Shown here: positions 25,074 through 32,418 of the stretch, piece by piece
Layout of the letters: every line of letters begins with the position of its first letter
Numbering within the stretch: position 1 is the first letter of the stretch
Assembly: GCA_964344655.1 (NCBI GenBank)
Contig: CAYFOF010000001.1
Location: forward strand, 124,001-188,000
Direction: 5' to 3'
DNA length: 64,000 nucleotides
Source of the DNA: JABJPM01 sp964344655
GTDB lineage: Archaea; Nanobdellota; Nanobdellia; SCGC-AAA011-G17; PNOQ01
The notes under the pieces: model-generated
What the model was told of the DNA's origin: nothing
Database searches by the model: none
What the model saw: only the letters and a program-made list of their open reading frames with translations
Made by a program: the position numbers and the translations under genes

Positions 25074-25735
25074 GGAAAAAAGGAATATTGCCTACTTTGG
25101 TTTTGATATTTACTTTAATTGCAATTGGTTCGGCTTTGTTTTATTCTAGTGAAGCAGAAAACAATCAGAAAGGAGAGGTTGGAGAGATTGTTTGGGATTT
25201 GTTGAATGCTGAAAATGAATTAAAGAGTGAAATAATTTACGATAAAGCTTTTCTGCAACAAAATATGAAGAATTTCCTTGTTGATTTTGCTGATAATGGT
25301 TTGGGACATACATGGAATGGAGAATATCCTTCTTTAGATGAAATAAAAGACAATTTTGCTTTGTATTTAAATGGAAAATTAAAAAGAGAGTATGATATTG
25401 GGTATGTATTTGATGCTGATAAAACTAAATTACAAATGAAGGGAGTTGGAATGTATAATCACTCTACTCAAAACTATAATATTAGTTTAGTTAGTGACAG
25501 AGAATTTGAATTTGAATTTGATTATCAGTTTAGTTTATTATCTGATTCTGTTGAAACTTTGAAAGATGTGGCTCTTACATGTGAAGAGGATGTTAGTTGT
25601 TGGGAGAGTGTAGCTACGTTCTATTGGGAGGAGAACAATAATCTATTTAAAGTTGAGGTACCTTCTGGTGTTATAACAGATGCGTTTGGGGAAGAAGGGG
25701 TGATTGTTCTGAGCGCAACTGTTGATTTTTCTTGA
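25064..25735 (+). CDS. class III signal-peptide protein (223 aa), last gene of pilus operon
   Basis: MFLGKKG-ILPTLVLIFTLIAIGSALF is a class III-like N-terminus. About 195 residues follow, beta-rich at the end, with one Cys pair (LTCEEDVSCWES). GGGGAGGAA upstream of the ATG is a fair Shine-Dalgarno site. Largest of the late prepilin-like genes; could be a tip or surface-exposed subunit. Role inferred from position only. Confidence 0.58.
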   Translation: MFLGKKGILPTLVLIFTLIAIGSALFYSSEAENNQKGEVGEIVWDLLNAENELKSEIIYDKAFLQQNMKNFLVDFADNGLGHTWNGEYPSLDEIKDNFALYLNGKLKREYDIGYVFDADKTKLQMKGVGMYNHSTQNYNISLVSDREFEFEFDYQFSLLSDSVETLKDVALTCEEDVSCWESVATFYWEENNNLFKVEVPSGVITDAFGEEGVIVLSATVDFS

Positions 25736-25790
25736 ATTATATTGTTAAAAAATACAAATCTTTATAATTGAATTTGAGATTTCTTTGTTT

Positions 25791-26786
25791 ATGTATGGAC
25801 TAACTTATAGTGATATTGTAGAAAAAATTGTTAGTGAAAAAGGACTTTCTAAAGAAGAGGTTGAAGAACAAATTGAAGCGAAAATAAAGCAATTATCTGA
25901 CTTAATAAGTAAGGAAGGGGCTGCTCAAATTGTTGCAAATCAATATGGAGTTAGAGTTGTTGAGAATTTAACTGATAAGAATTTTAAAATTAATGAATTA
26001 CCAAAAGGAGTTGGTTCTGTTAATGCTTTAGGAAAAGTTGTGCAATTATTTGGAGTTAGAACTTTTAATAGAAATGGAAAGGAAGGCAAAGTTGCTAATA
26101 TGGTTGTTGGTGATGAAACTGGAACTATTCGATTAGTTGTTTGGGATGAAAAAATAATATCTCAGATTGAAGAAGGAGCTATTGATGAAGGTACTATTTT
26201 GAAAGTTAGAAATGCTTATTCTAAATTAAATAATGGTAGAAATGAATTACATCTTGGGGGAAAGGCTTTGGTGGAAATAAATCCTGAAGGGGAAACAATA
26301 GGTGAAGTACAAAATACTGTTGCTGCAGAAAGAGCAAGTGCAGAAGTTAAAGAAATTTCAGAATTAAAAGAGGGAATGTTTGTTGAATTACAAGGCACGA
26401 TTGTTCAATTATTTGAACCAAGACATTATGTGGCTTGTCCGGAATGCAATAGGAAAGTTTTACCAGAAGGATCTGGACACAAATGTAATACTCATGGTAC
26501 TGTTGAGGGAAAGAAATCCCCTATTGTGAATATGTTTTTTGATGATGGGACTAGTAATATTAGAATAGTTTGTTTTGCTAATCAAGCTGAACAGTTATTT
26601 GGGAAAACTTCTACTGAAATAGCAGATGTTGATGCTGCAGGTTTTGAAGAGTTGAAGGGATTGGTTTTAGGGAAACAAATGATTATGAGTGGTCGTGTAA
26701 ATAAGAATACAATGATGGATCGTTTAGAATTTATGGTTTCTTCTGTTAGGGAAATGGATCCTGTTGAGATGATTAAGAAACATTAA
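25791..26786 (+). CDS. rpa: replication protein A (single-strand DNA-binding)
   Basis: About 331 residues from ATG 25791; a TTG two codons earlier is less likely, since TTTATAA at about 25761-25767 puts the TATA centre 27 nt before the ATG. N-terminal helical segment, one OB-fold (about 75-165: GVRTFNRNGKEGKVANMV, DETGTIRLVVWD), then a second OB-fold with a zinc module (CPEC and CNTHG near residues 215-235). This is the layout of euryarchaeal RPA subunits with a C-terminal Zn finger. Binds ssDNA in replication and repair. Confidence 0.92.
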   Translation: MYGLTYSDIVEKIVSEKGLSKEEVEEQIEAKIKQLSDLISKEGAAQIVANQYGVRVVENLTDKNFKINELPKGVGSVNALGKVVQLFGVRTFNRNGKEGKVANMVVGDETGTIRLVVWDEKIISQIEEGAIDEGTILKVRNAYSKLNNGRNELHLGGKALVEINPEGETIGEVQNTVAAERASAEVKEISELKEGMFVELQGTIVQLFEPRHYVACPECNRKVLPEGSGHKCNTHGTVEGKKSPIVNMFFDDGTSNIRIVCFANQAEQLFGKTSTEIADVDAAGFEELKGLVLGKQMIMSGRVNKNTMMDRLEFMVSSVREMDPVEMIKKH

Positions 26787-27024
26787 TTTGATGATATCTA
26801 TTTTGATCTCTTAGAATATAAGTTTCATGTACATATTCAAGTTCAAGGGGCGAAGGTTTTTTTGGTAATTTTTTAATCTTTTCCCTTCCCTCCATTACTC
26901 TTTTTTTTAATTCTTCACTATCTCTTTTCGAAGAAATTCTATCTTTAATTTTTCTTGCCAATCCTATTATTTCTTTTTCTTTTTTAGGATCGTTTAGAAT
27001 TTCTATTAAATTTAATTCTACCAT
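26773..27024 (-). CDS. small conserved-looking protein, function unknown (83 aa)
   Basis: Charged helical protein: IEILNDPKKEKEIIGLARKI, a Lys/Glu-rich middle, then LELEYVHETYILRDQNRYHQ. No domain recognised. Its 3' end overlaps rpa by 14 bases, and a TATA core (GATTTAAATAC on this strand) lies 26 nt upstream of its ATG, which supports a real gene. It is divergent from the DUF457 hydrolase. Confidence 0.5.
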   Translation of the reverse strand: MVELNLIEILNDPKKEKEIIGLARKIKDRISSKRDSEELKKRVMEGREKIKKLPKKPSPLELEYVHETYILRDQNRYHQINVS

Positions 27025-27045
27025 ATTTATGAAAACCTTAATAAG

Positions 27046-27055
27046 TATTTAAATC
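27046..27055. promoter_or_regulatory. shared divergent TATA box
   Basis: TATTTAAATC, core TTTAAA at 27048-27053, is 26 nt from the leftward ATG (27024) and 20-23 nt from the rightward ATGs (27070 or 27073). It is the only AT-box in this 45-base gap, so both genes probably use it. Confidence 0.5.
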
Positions 27056-27069
27056 TTTTTTAGTTTTAT

Positions 27070-27522
27070 ATGATGTATAGAACTCATTTGGTTTTTGGTA
27101 TTTTAGCAGGGTTAGTTATTTTGAAAATTTTTAGTATTCAAAATCCATGGTTGTTTATGTTGGTTGTTGCAATTGGCGCTAGTTTACCAGATATTGATTT
27201 TCATAAAAGTAAGATTGGAAGCTGGTTTAAGCCTTTAGCTTATTTGTTTAATTTTCTTTTAGGGCATAGGGGGATGATACATAGTTTAGTTGGTGCTTTT
27301 GTGGTTTATTTTATCTTTATGTTATTTTTTGGGAGTACGTATGCTGGAGCAGTATTTGTTGGATATACTAGTCATCTGTTTTTAGATTCATTTACTCCTA
27401 AAGGAATTCGTCCATTTTGGCCTTTGAAACCAAAATTGAATGGAATTGTGAGAAGTGGTGGAATTGTTGAAATGATTTTGTTCTTTTTGTTTTTAGTTAC
27501 AGTGTTGTTGATGTTGGCATAA
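27070..27522 (+). CDS. YdjM/DUF457 membrane-bound metal-dependent hydrolase
   Basis: 150 residues, four to five membrane helices. Family motifs: YRTHLVFG at the N-terminus, SLPDIDFHKS, GHRGMIHSLVG, YTSHLFLDSFTPKGIRPFWP. The conserved His and Asp residues are thought to bind metal; the family is often called LexA-regulated hydrolase in bacteria, but substrate is unknown. Two adjacent ATGs (27070, 27073) are possible starts; promoter spacing favours the second. Confidence 0.88.
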   Translation: MMYRTHLVFGILAGLVILKIFSIQNPWLFMLVVAIGASLPDIDFHKSKIGSWFKPLAYLFNFLLGHRGMIHSLVGAFVVYFIFMLFFGSTYAGAVFVGYTSHLFLDSFTPKGIRPFWPLKPKLNGIVRSGGIVEMILFFLFLVTVLLMLA

Positions 27523-27553
27523 ACTTTAAATAGTAAGTATTTTTCTTGTTCTT

Positions 27554-28081
27554 ATGAAAAAATTAATAATAGTTTTAGTTTTAATTGCGGTGATAAGTGT
27601 AGGTATGTATAAAATGGAAGAAAATAATAAAATTGTATTATTGAAGACTAATATGGGAGATATTAAAATAGAGATGGCTGGAGATATGCCAATCACAACT
27701 GGAAATTTTGTAGGTTTGGTTGAAAAGGGAACTTATGATGGTGTTATCTTCCATAGAATAATTGATGGATTTATGATTCAAGGTGGAGATCCAACTGGAA
27801 CAGGTTATGGAGATCCTAGTATTCCAAATATTCAAGATGAATTTGGTTCTTTGAAGAATGATAGAGGAACAATATCGATGGCTAATGCTGGTCCAAATAC
27901 TGGTTCAAGTCAGTTTTTTATTAATTTAGTTAATAATAACTTTTTAGATGGAAAACATCCTGTTTTTGGAAAAGTTATTGAAGGAATGGATGTTGTTGAT
28001 AAAATTGCTAAAGTTCAAACTAATCCAATGGATAAACCTTTGGAAGATGTTATTATAGAGAAAGCGGAGGTTATGTCTTAA
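27554..28081 (+). CDS. cyclophilin-type peptidyl-prolyl cis-trans isomerase, membrane-anchored
   Basis: 175 residues. N-terminal signal anchor (LIIVLVLIAVISVGMY), then a cyclophilin domain: FHRIIDGFMIQGGDPTGTG, GTISMANAGPNTGSSQFFI, LDGKHPVFGKV. The catalytic Arg and FMIQGGD motif are intact. It would catalyse proline isomerisation, probably outside the membrane, helping fold the abundant secreted proteins encoded nearby. ACTTTAAATAG at 27523-27533 is 26 nt before the ATG. Confidence 0.94.
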   Translation: MKKLIIVLVLIAVISVGMYKMEENNKIVLLKTNMGDIKIEMAGDMPITTGNFVGLVEKGTYDGVIFHRIIDGFMIQGGDPTGTGYGDPSIPNIQDEFGSLKNDRGTISMANAGPNTGSSQFFINLVNNNFLDGKHPVFGKVIEGMDVVDKIAKVQTNPMDKPLEDVIIEKAEVMS

Positions 28082-28082
28082 A

Positions 28083-28232
28083 ATGGAAGAAAAAATTAGT
28101 ACAGATGAATTATCTCAACATAATAATTTTTTATTAAATGCTGTTATTGATGTTTTAATTGATAAGAAAGTGTTTACTGAAGAAGAATTAGAAACTAAAG
28201 TTAAATCTTTGGCTGAAGAAGTTAAAGAATAA
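28083..28232 (+). CDS. small acidic protein (49 aa), function unknown
   Basis: ATG one base after the cyclophilin stop, TAA at 28230-28232. Sequence is helical and charged, with NFLLNAVIDVLIDKKVFTEE then ELETKVKSLAEEVKE. The close fit behind the isomerase gene and the coding-like composition support it. No domain recognised; it resembles short conserved archaeal helical proteins. Confidence 0.5.
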   Translation: MEEKISTDELSQHNNFLLNAVIDVLIDKKVFTEEELETKVKSLAEEVKE

Positions 28233-28263
28233 CTTTATATATTATTTTTTATTTCTATTTTTT

Positions 28264-28536
28264 ATGAAAAAAGACGGTGTTCCTTATAAGATTGATTTTA
28301 GGATAAGTTTAGTTTGTAAGCATTGTTATGTTTATGCAGATGGCAAAGCTCTTTCTGATGGAGAAGTTCCAAAAGGTTTAGAAGGAATTGTGGATTTTGA
28401 AAGATTTCTCCGTGATTTTTCTATTGGTGCAGATTCTGTCACTTTTAGTGTTTCTAATGAACCAGATATAACGTATAGAAAAGAATTAGATGCTGTTAGG
28501 GATAATCAACGTATGTATTTGTATGTTAAAGACTAA
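28264..28536 (+). CDS. small protein with CxxC, function unknown (90 aa)
   Basis: 90 residues with VCKHCYVYADG near residue 20 and a mixed alpha/beta profile (IVDFERFLRDFSIGADSVTF). The single CxxC could bind metal or be redox active, but only one pair is present. Preceded by a TATA-like AACTTTATATATT at about 28231-28243. Not recognised as a known family. Confidence 0.5.
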   Translation: MKKDGVPYKIDFRISLVCKHCYVYADGKALSDGEVPKGLEGIVDFERFLRDFSIGADSVTFSVSNEPDITYRKELDAVRDNQRMYLYVKD

Positions 28537-28627
28537 GCTTGCCAGCTTGCCAAACAGTAAAAGAGATTTTATAAAGAAGTTGTGATATACTAATTCTAGC
28601 TTCCATTTGAAATAAGATGGGATAACC

Positions 28628-28635
28628 AAGGAGGT
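28628..28635 (+). promoter_or_regulatory. strong Shine-Dalgarno site
   Basis: AAGGAGGT seven bases before the ATG at 28643. A TATA box (TTTTATAAAG at about 28567-28576) lies 70 nt upstream, so this transcript, unlike most here, has a leader of about 45 nt. That leader can pair CCAT (about 28607) with ATGG (about 28617). Confidence 0.55.
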
Positions 28636-28642
28636 CATATAA

Positions 28643-28888
28643 ATGAATAAACCAATAAAACAATACAAAGCTGGATCGATTTCTAGCTCTATTTGGGCTA
28701 ATGAGAGAAATATAGATGGAAATAAAGTTGAGTTTAAGACTGTTAGTTTGAGGAAGTCTTGGAAGGATGATAAAAATGTCTGGAGAGATTCAACTGTGAA
28801 TTTAAGAAGAAGTGATATTGCTAAAGCTATTTTAGTTTTACAAAAGGCACATGAAGATTTGTTATTAGACGAGGTGGACGATGAGTAA
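28643..28888 (+). CDS. conserved protein in operon with radA, function unknown (81 aa)
   Basis: 81 residues: KQYKAGSISSSIWANE, TVSLRKSWKDDKNVWRDST, then NLRRSDIAKAILVLQKAHEDL. This pattern (GSIS..IW, SLxKSxKD..W.D, AI.VLQKA) is known to me from small uncharacterised proteins of archaea and phages; no function is established. The beta-strand-then-helix shape could suit a nucleic acid-binding fold. The stop overlaps the radA start, so co-translation with the recombinase is likely. Confidence 0.65.
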   Translation: MNKPIKQYKAGSISSSIWANERNIDGNKVEFKTVSLRKSWKDDKNVWRDSTVNLRRSDIAKAILVLQKAHEDLLLDEVDDE

Positions 28889-29897
28889 TGAAGAAATGAT
28901 AATTGAGGATGATATACAAGAAGAAGTGATTGAAGATCCAGTTGAAGAAAAAAAAGAATTTACTGTTAACGATTTACCGGGAGTTGGTCCTGCTACTGCT
29001 GAAAAATTAGCTGATGCCGGTTTTGATACTTTATTGAGTATTGCTGTGGCTAGTAATGGTCAATTAGCTGATGCTGCAGGTATTAGTGAGAGTGTTGCTA
29101 GGAAAATAATTCAAACTGCAAGATCTGAAATGGACATGGGTTTTGAAAGTGGATTGGATTTATTAGAAAAAAGAAAAAAAGTTTCTAAGATTACTACTGG
29201 AAGTAAAGCTTTTGATGAAATTTTAGGAGGAGGATTCGAAACTGGTTGTATTTCTGAATGTTTTGGTCAATATGGGAGTAGTAAAACTCAAATTGCGAAT
29301 GCTTTGGCTGTAAATGTTCAACTACCTAAAGAAAAGGGAGGGGCAGGTGCAATGGCAGTGTATATTGATGGAGAGGGATCTTTTAGACCCGAAAGAATTA
29401 AACAACTAGCTGTGGGTGCTGGATTAGATCCTGATGAAGCTTTAAAAAATATTAAGGTTGCTCGAGCTTTTAATTCAGATCATCAAATGATTTTAGTAGA
29501 TAAAATTGATGAAATGATTACAAAAGATAATTTGCCAGTTAAATTGGTTATTGTTGATTCATTAACTTCACATTTTAGGGCAGAATTTATTGGCAGAGGA
29601 ACTTTAAGTGAAAGACAACAGAAACTGAATAAACATATGCATGGTTTAATGAAATTAGCATCAAATCATAATTTATTGGTGTATGTTACTAATCAAGTTA
29701 TGGCAAAGCCAGATACTTTCTTTGGAGATCCAAATGAAGCGATTGGAGGAAATATTGTTGGACATAATTCTACTTTTAGGATTTATCTTAGAAGAGGAAA
29801 AAAAGGTTCAAGGGTTGCTAAATTGGTAGATGCTCCTAATTTGCCTGATGCGGAAGCAATGTTTTTTGTTAAAGAAGAAGGTTTAAGGGATGATTGA
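28881..29897 (+). CDS. radA: DNA repair and recombination protein RadA
   Basis: 338 residues. N-terminal helix-hairpin-helix domain (DLPGVGPATAEKLADAG) then a RecA-type ATPase core: LGGGFETGCISECFG, IDGEGSFRPERI, VDSLTSHFRAEF, LVYVTNQV. It forms filaments on ssDNA for strand exchange. The Walker A reads GQYGSSKTQ, where the usual form is GEFGSGKTQ: the glycine before Lys-Thr is Ser. Starts inside the end of the upstream small gene. No intein. Confidence 0.96.
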   Translation: MSNEEMIIEDDIQEEVIEDPVEEKKEFTVNDLPGVGPATAEKLADAGFDTLLSIAVASNGQLADAAGISESVARKIIQTARSEMDMGFESGLDLLEKRKKVSKITTGSKAFDEILGGGFETGCISECFGQYGSSKTQIANALAVNVQLPKEKGGAGAMAVYIDGEGSFRPERIKQLAVGAGLDPDEALKNIKVARAFNSDHQMILVDKIDEMITKDNLPVKLVIVDSLTSHFRAEFIGRGTLSERQQKLNKHMHGLMKLASNHNLLVYVTNQVMAKPDTFFGDPNEAIGGNIVGHNSTFRIYLRRGKKGSRVAKLVDAPNLPDAEAMFFVKEEGLRDD

Positions 29898-29939
29898 GAA
29901 CCTAAATCTTTTTAATTTATTTTTTATTTCTATTTTTCT

Positions 29940-30560
29940 ATGATCGGATTTTCACAAAATGCATATTTGCAGATAATAACTGGACCGATGGGTTCTGGGA
30001 AAACGGATGACCTAGTAAGAATAGCAAAGAAAATTAAACAATATTCTAAGTATGATTGTCAAGCATTTAAACCGTCAATTGATGATAGATATTCTGAAGT
30101 TGATATTGTTAGCAGAAATGAAGATAAATTTCCTTCTACTCCAGTAAATAGAGAAAATCCTGGAGAAATAATCGCGAATTTGAGAGAAGGAGTAGATATA
30201 ATTATAATGGAGGAAGTGAATTTTTTTGATGATTCTTTAGTTGATGTTGTGAAGGCATTATTGAAGGCAGATAAAAGAATACTTGCTGCTGGATTAGACC
30301 AAGATTTTAGGGGAAATCCTTTTGGGCCAATGGGTTATTTGTTGGCTTTGGCAAATAAAGTTGTAAAAAAACAAGCTTTTTGTGAATATACAAATGAGAT
30401 TGGAGAGAAATGTGGAGATATTGCAACTAGAACTCAAAGATTATTAAATGGTGAACCGGCGCCGTATGATGACCCTTTAATTGTTGTTGGAGATGGGGAT
30501 GAGAGAGATAATAGGTCTTACCAGGCCAGATGTCCCCCACATCATATTGTGCCAAGATAA
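29940..30560 (+). CDS. tdk: thymidine kinase (TK1 family)
   Basis: 206 residues, normal length. P-loop TGPMGSGKT at the N-terminus, the acidic catalytic motif IIMEEVNFFDD, AAGLDQDFRGNPFGPM, and a C-terminal zinc site using CEYTNEIGEKCGD and the late RCPPHH. TK1 enzymes phosphorylate thymidine to dTMP in salvage, useful in an organism with limited biosynthesis. TATA-like element centred about 29 nt before the ATG. Confidence 0.93.
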   Translation: MIGFSQNAYLQIITGPMGSGKTDDLVRIAKKIKQYSKYDCQAFKPSIDDRYSEVDIVSRNEDKFPSTPVNRENPGEIIANLREGVDIIIMEEVNFFDDSLVDVVKALLKADKRILAAGLDQDFRGNPFGPMGYLLALANKVVKKQAFCEYTNEIGEKCGDIATRTQRLLNGEPAPYDDPLIVVGDGDERDNRSYQARCPPHHIVPR

Positions 30561-30598
30561 AAAGGTTTATAAACGCACTAAATTCTCAATTTTATAAA

Positions 30599-30778
30599 AT
30601 GGTTAAGGATAAAACAACAAAATGTAGTTCATGTAGTATTGATGTTACTAATATGAATGGTTCTGTAGAATTTAACTGTCCTAATTGTGGAAAATGTAGG
30701 ATTGTTAGATGTAATGAGTGTAGAGCCAATAGTATAAAATATGTATGTGGCGAATGTGGTTTCGAGGGACCTAATTAA
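30599..30778 (+). CDS. Zn-ribbon RNA-binding protein (COG2888-type)
   Basis: 59 residues from ATG 30599. Four Cys pairs: CSSC, CPNCGKC, RCNEC, CGECG, matching the small archaeal zinc-ribbon proteins encoded beside aEF1-beta. The longer upstream frame is rejected because GTTTATAAAC at 30565-30574 puts the TATA centre 29 nt before this ATG. Likely ribosome- or RNA-associated; co-transcribed with the next gene two bases on. Confidence 0.88.
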   Translation: MVKDKTTKCSSCSIDVTNMNGSVEFNCPNCGKCRIVRCNECRANSIKYVCGECGFEGPN

Positions 30779-30780
30779 AA

Positions 30781-31059
30781 ATGGCTTTTGTTATAGTTAC
30801 ATTAAAGGTTATGCCAACTTCTCCTGAAATTAATTTGGAAGAATTGGAAGTTACTGTTAAGGAAGAGATTAAAGATTTTGCGGGTGACAGAAAAATGGAA
30901 TCTAAAATAGAGCCTGTTGCTTTTGGTTTGAAATCTTTGAATATTATATTTTTGATGGATGAGAGTCAAGGTTCACCAGATCCTCTTGCTGAGAAAGTTT
31001 CTACTTTTGAAGGTGTTAATTCAGCTGAGATTACTGATGTTAGTAGGGCTTTAGGATAA
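30781..31059 (+). CDS. ef1b: translation elongation factor aEF1-beta
   Basis: 92 residues, usual length for the archaeal exchange factor of aEF1-alpha. Motifs: VIVTLKVMPTSPEINLEEL, IEPVAFGLKSLNIIFLMDE, STFEGVNSAEITDVSRALG. Catalyses GDP release from the elongation factor. Second gene of a two-gene operon with the Zn-ribbon protein, as in many archaea. The 3' end overlaps the convergent prepilin peptidase gene by 9 bases. Confidence 0.95.
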   Translation: MAFVIVTLKVMPTSPEINLEELEVTVKEEIKDFAGDRKMESKIEPVAFGLKSLNIIFLMDESQGSPDPLAEKVSTFEGVNSAEITDVSRALG

Positions 31060-31920
31060 GAATATAATATTTCCAAAAATTAAACTTATTATTGTTCCGA
31101 TTAAGAATGAAGGTACAAAAGCAATGCCTTCTCTTATTTTTATATTTTTTTTGTGTTTCCTTATTAGTTCTATTTGATTTTTATTTACTCCTAGGGATTT
31201 TGGAGAATAAATTAATTTTCCATTTATTTTTACTTCTTCATTAACCCAATCTCCTTCAACTAGCTTACTTGTTAGAATTGTTTTTTCCATTGAAATTTTT
31301 TCTACTGTTTTTATTGATATTAGAAGATAGAAAAATAGTATTGGGAATGCAGCTGAAAAGTAAATTAGTTGCTCTATTGCTTTTTGGTTTGTAGTTAGTA
31401 AGTTAAATAATATTAAAATTCCTGCTAAAATTAATAGAGTATTTCTTATTTTTTTTGTTTTTAGATTTATTATTTGGAATTTTCTTAGAAATTCTTTTCT
31501 TTTTTTTATTATTAGAAAGATTGTGATTATTAATCCGTAAATTGCTCCAAATAGTAAAATATTTATGAACAATATCAATGGAAAATAAAGATTTAGATTT
31601 GGAGAGAAAATATTTAATAATTTTTCAGGATATTGATTTAGTATTGCTCCTAGGCCCATTAAAAGTTTTGCATCTCCTCCGCCCCATTGTTTTGTGTAGT
31701 ACATTGCTGATCCTACTGCAAAAAATACTGCTAATCCTAGTAATGAATTTAAAATTGGCGAAAATGAATTTTGTTGTATTGATTTAAAGATAAAAGTTGT
31801 AATTCCAATAACTATTAAACTAAAACTTAACCAATCTGGAACTTCTTTTGTTTTTAAATCTGTGATTGAAGCAATAATTAGAGTGATTAATACTATTATT
31901 AATATTATAAAATCAAACAT
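31051..31920 (-). CDS. A24 prepilin/preflagellin peptidase
   Basis: 289 residues, about eight membrane helices. The two catalytic Asp motifs of the aspartic A24 family are visible: ITDLKTKEVPDW (Asp21) and GGGDAKLL (Asp83). It cleaves class III signal peptides after Gly, so it is the expected processing enzyme for the prepilin-like proteins at 20952-25735. A non-membrane stretch near residues 210-265 (LVEGDWVNEEVKINGK) is extra to the core fold. Divergent from the HEFYH protein through a palindromic TATA box. Confidence 0.92.
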   Translation of the reverse strand: MFDFIILIIVLITLIIASITDLKTKEVPDWLSFSLIVIGITTFIFKSIQQNSFSPILNSLLGLAVFFAVGSAMYYTKQWGGGDAKLLMGLGAILNQYPEKLLNIFSPNLNLYFPLILFINILLFGAIYGLIITIFLIIKKRKEFLRKFQIINLKTKKIRNTLLILAGILILFNLLTTNQKAIEQLIYFSAAFPILFFYLLISIKTVEKISMEKTILTSKLVEGDWVNEEVKINGKLIYSPKSLGVNKNQIELIRKHKKNIKIREGIAFVPSFLIGTIISLIFGNIIFLS

Positions 31921-31940
31921 AGTTAATTTTTAATAAGTAT

Positions 31941-31950
31941 CTTTATAAAG
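31941..31950. promoter_or_regulatory. palindromic TATA box at exact centre of a divergent promoter
   Basis: CTTTATAAAG is a perfect 10-base palindrome centred at 31945.5, the exact midpoint of the 50-base gap 31921-31970 and 25.5 nt from each start codon. One TBP site would serve both leaderless genes. Confidence 0.6.
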
Positions 31951-31970
31951 TTTTTTTGTTTTATTTATTT

Positions 31971-32384
31971 ATGTTTGATGAGAAAGAAGTAAAAACTATT
32001 TTTGATGAAAGTTTTAAAGAATTTTCTAAAAAACATAAAATTGAATGTGATTTTGAATTATTGGAGTTTAGAGAGTTTTTAGATTTAGCTGGAAAGAGTA
32101 ATATTGTTAAAGAAGATGAAAAATCTGGATTGCCAATTTTGATTGGAGCTTTAGTTGTGCATTCTTCTAAGAAAGATAAAGTTTGTATGAGTGTGGATGT
32201 TTTAAATCAATTATCTGATGAAAAAGACTTTGTTAAAGCTTTGATTATGCATGAATTTTATCATATTTTATTTAAATCGAAGGTGAAAGATAATACTTTA
32301 GAGGAAAATAAGAAATCTGAAGATAGGGCTAAAAAAGCTATGAAAAAAGAGTTTCCTGAACTTTTTTCTTGGTTGCCGGGATAG
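31971..32384 (+). CDS. small HExxH metallopeptidase-like protein
   Basis: 137 residues from ATG 31971. The motif IMHEFYHILFKSK near residue 88 is HExxH of gluzincin/metzincin type; upstream is a beta-rich part (LPILIGALVVHSSKKDKVCMS). No signal peptide, so it would act in the cytosol. Size and layout recall small wss-like or DUF-type zinc proteases, but the third ligand is not certain. Substrate unknown. Confidence 0.6.
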   Translation: MFDEKEVKTIFDESFKEFSKKHKIECDFELLEFREFLDLAGKSNIVKEDEKSGLPILIGALVVHSSKKDKVCMSVDVLNQLSDEKDFVKALIMHEFYHILFKSKVKDNTLEENKKSEDRAKKAMKKEFPELFSWLPG

Positions 32385-32418
32385 AAAAACTTTTAAATTA
32401 TCTTTAGCTATTTTGTTT

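Noticed and set aside
28537..28642. tRNA or structured RNA, prompted by GCTTGCCAGCTTGCC and a short hairpin
   Set aside because: No cloverleaf or T-loop; the region is explained by a terminator-like end, a TATA box and a 45-nt leader.
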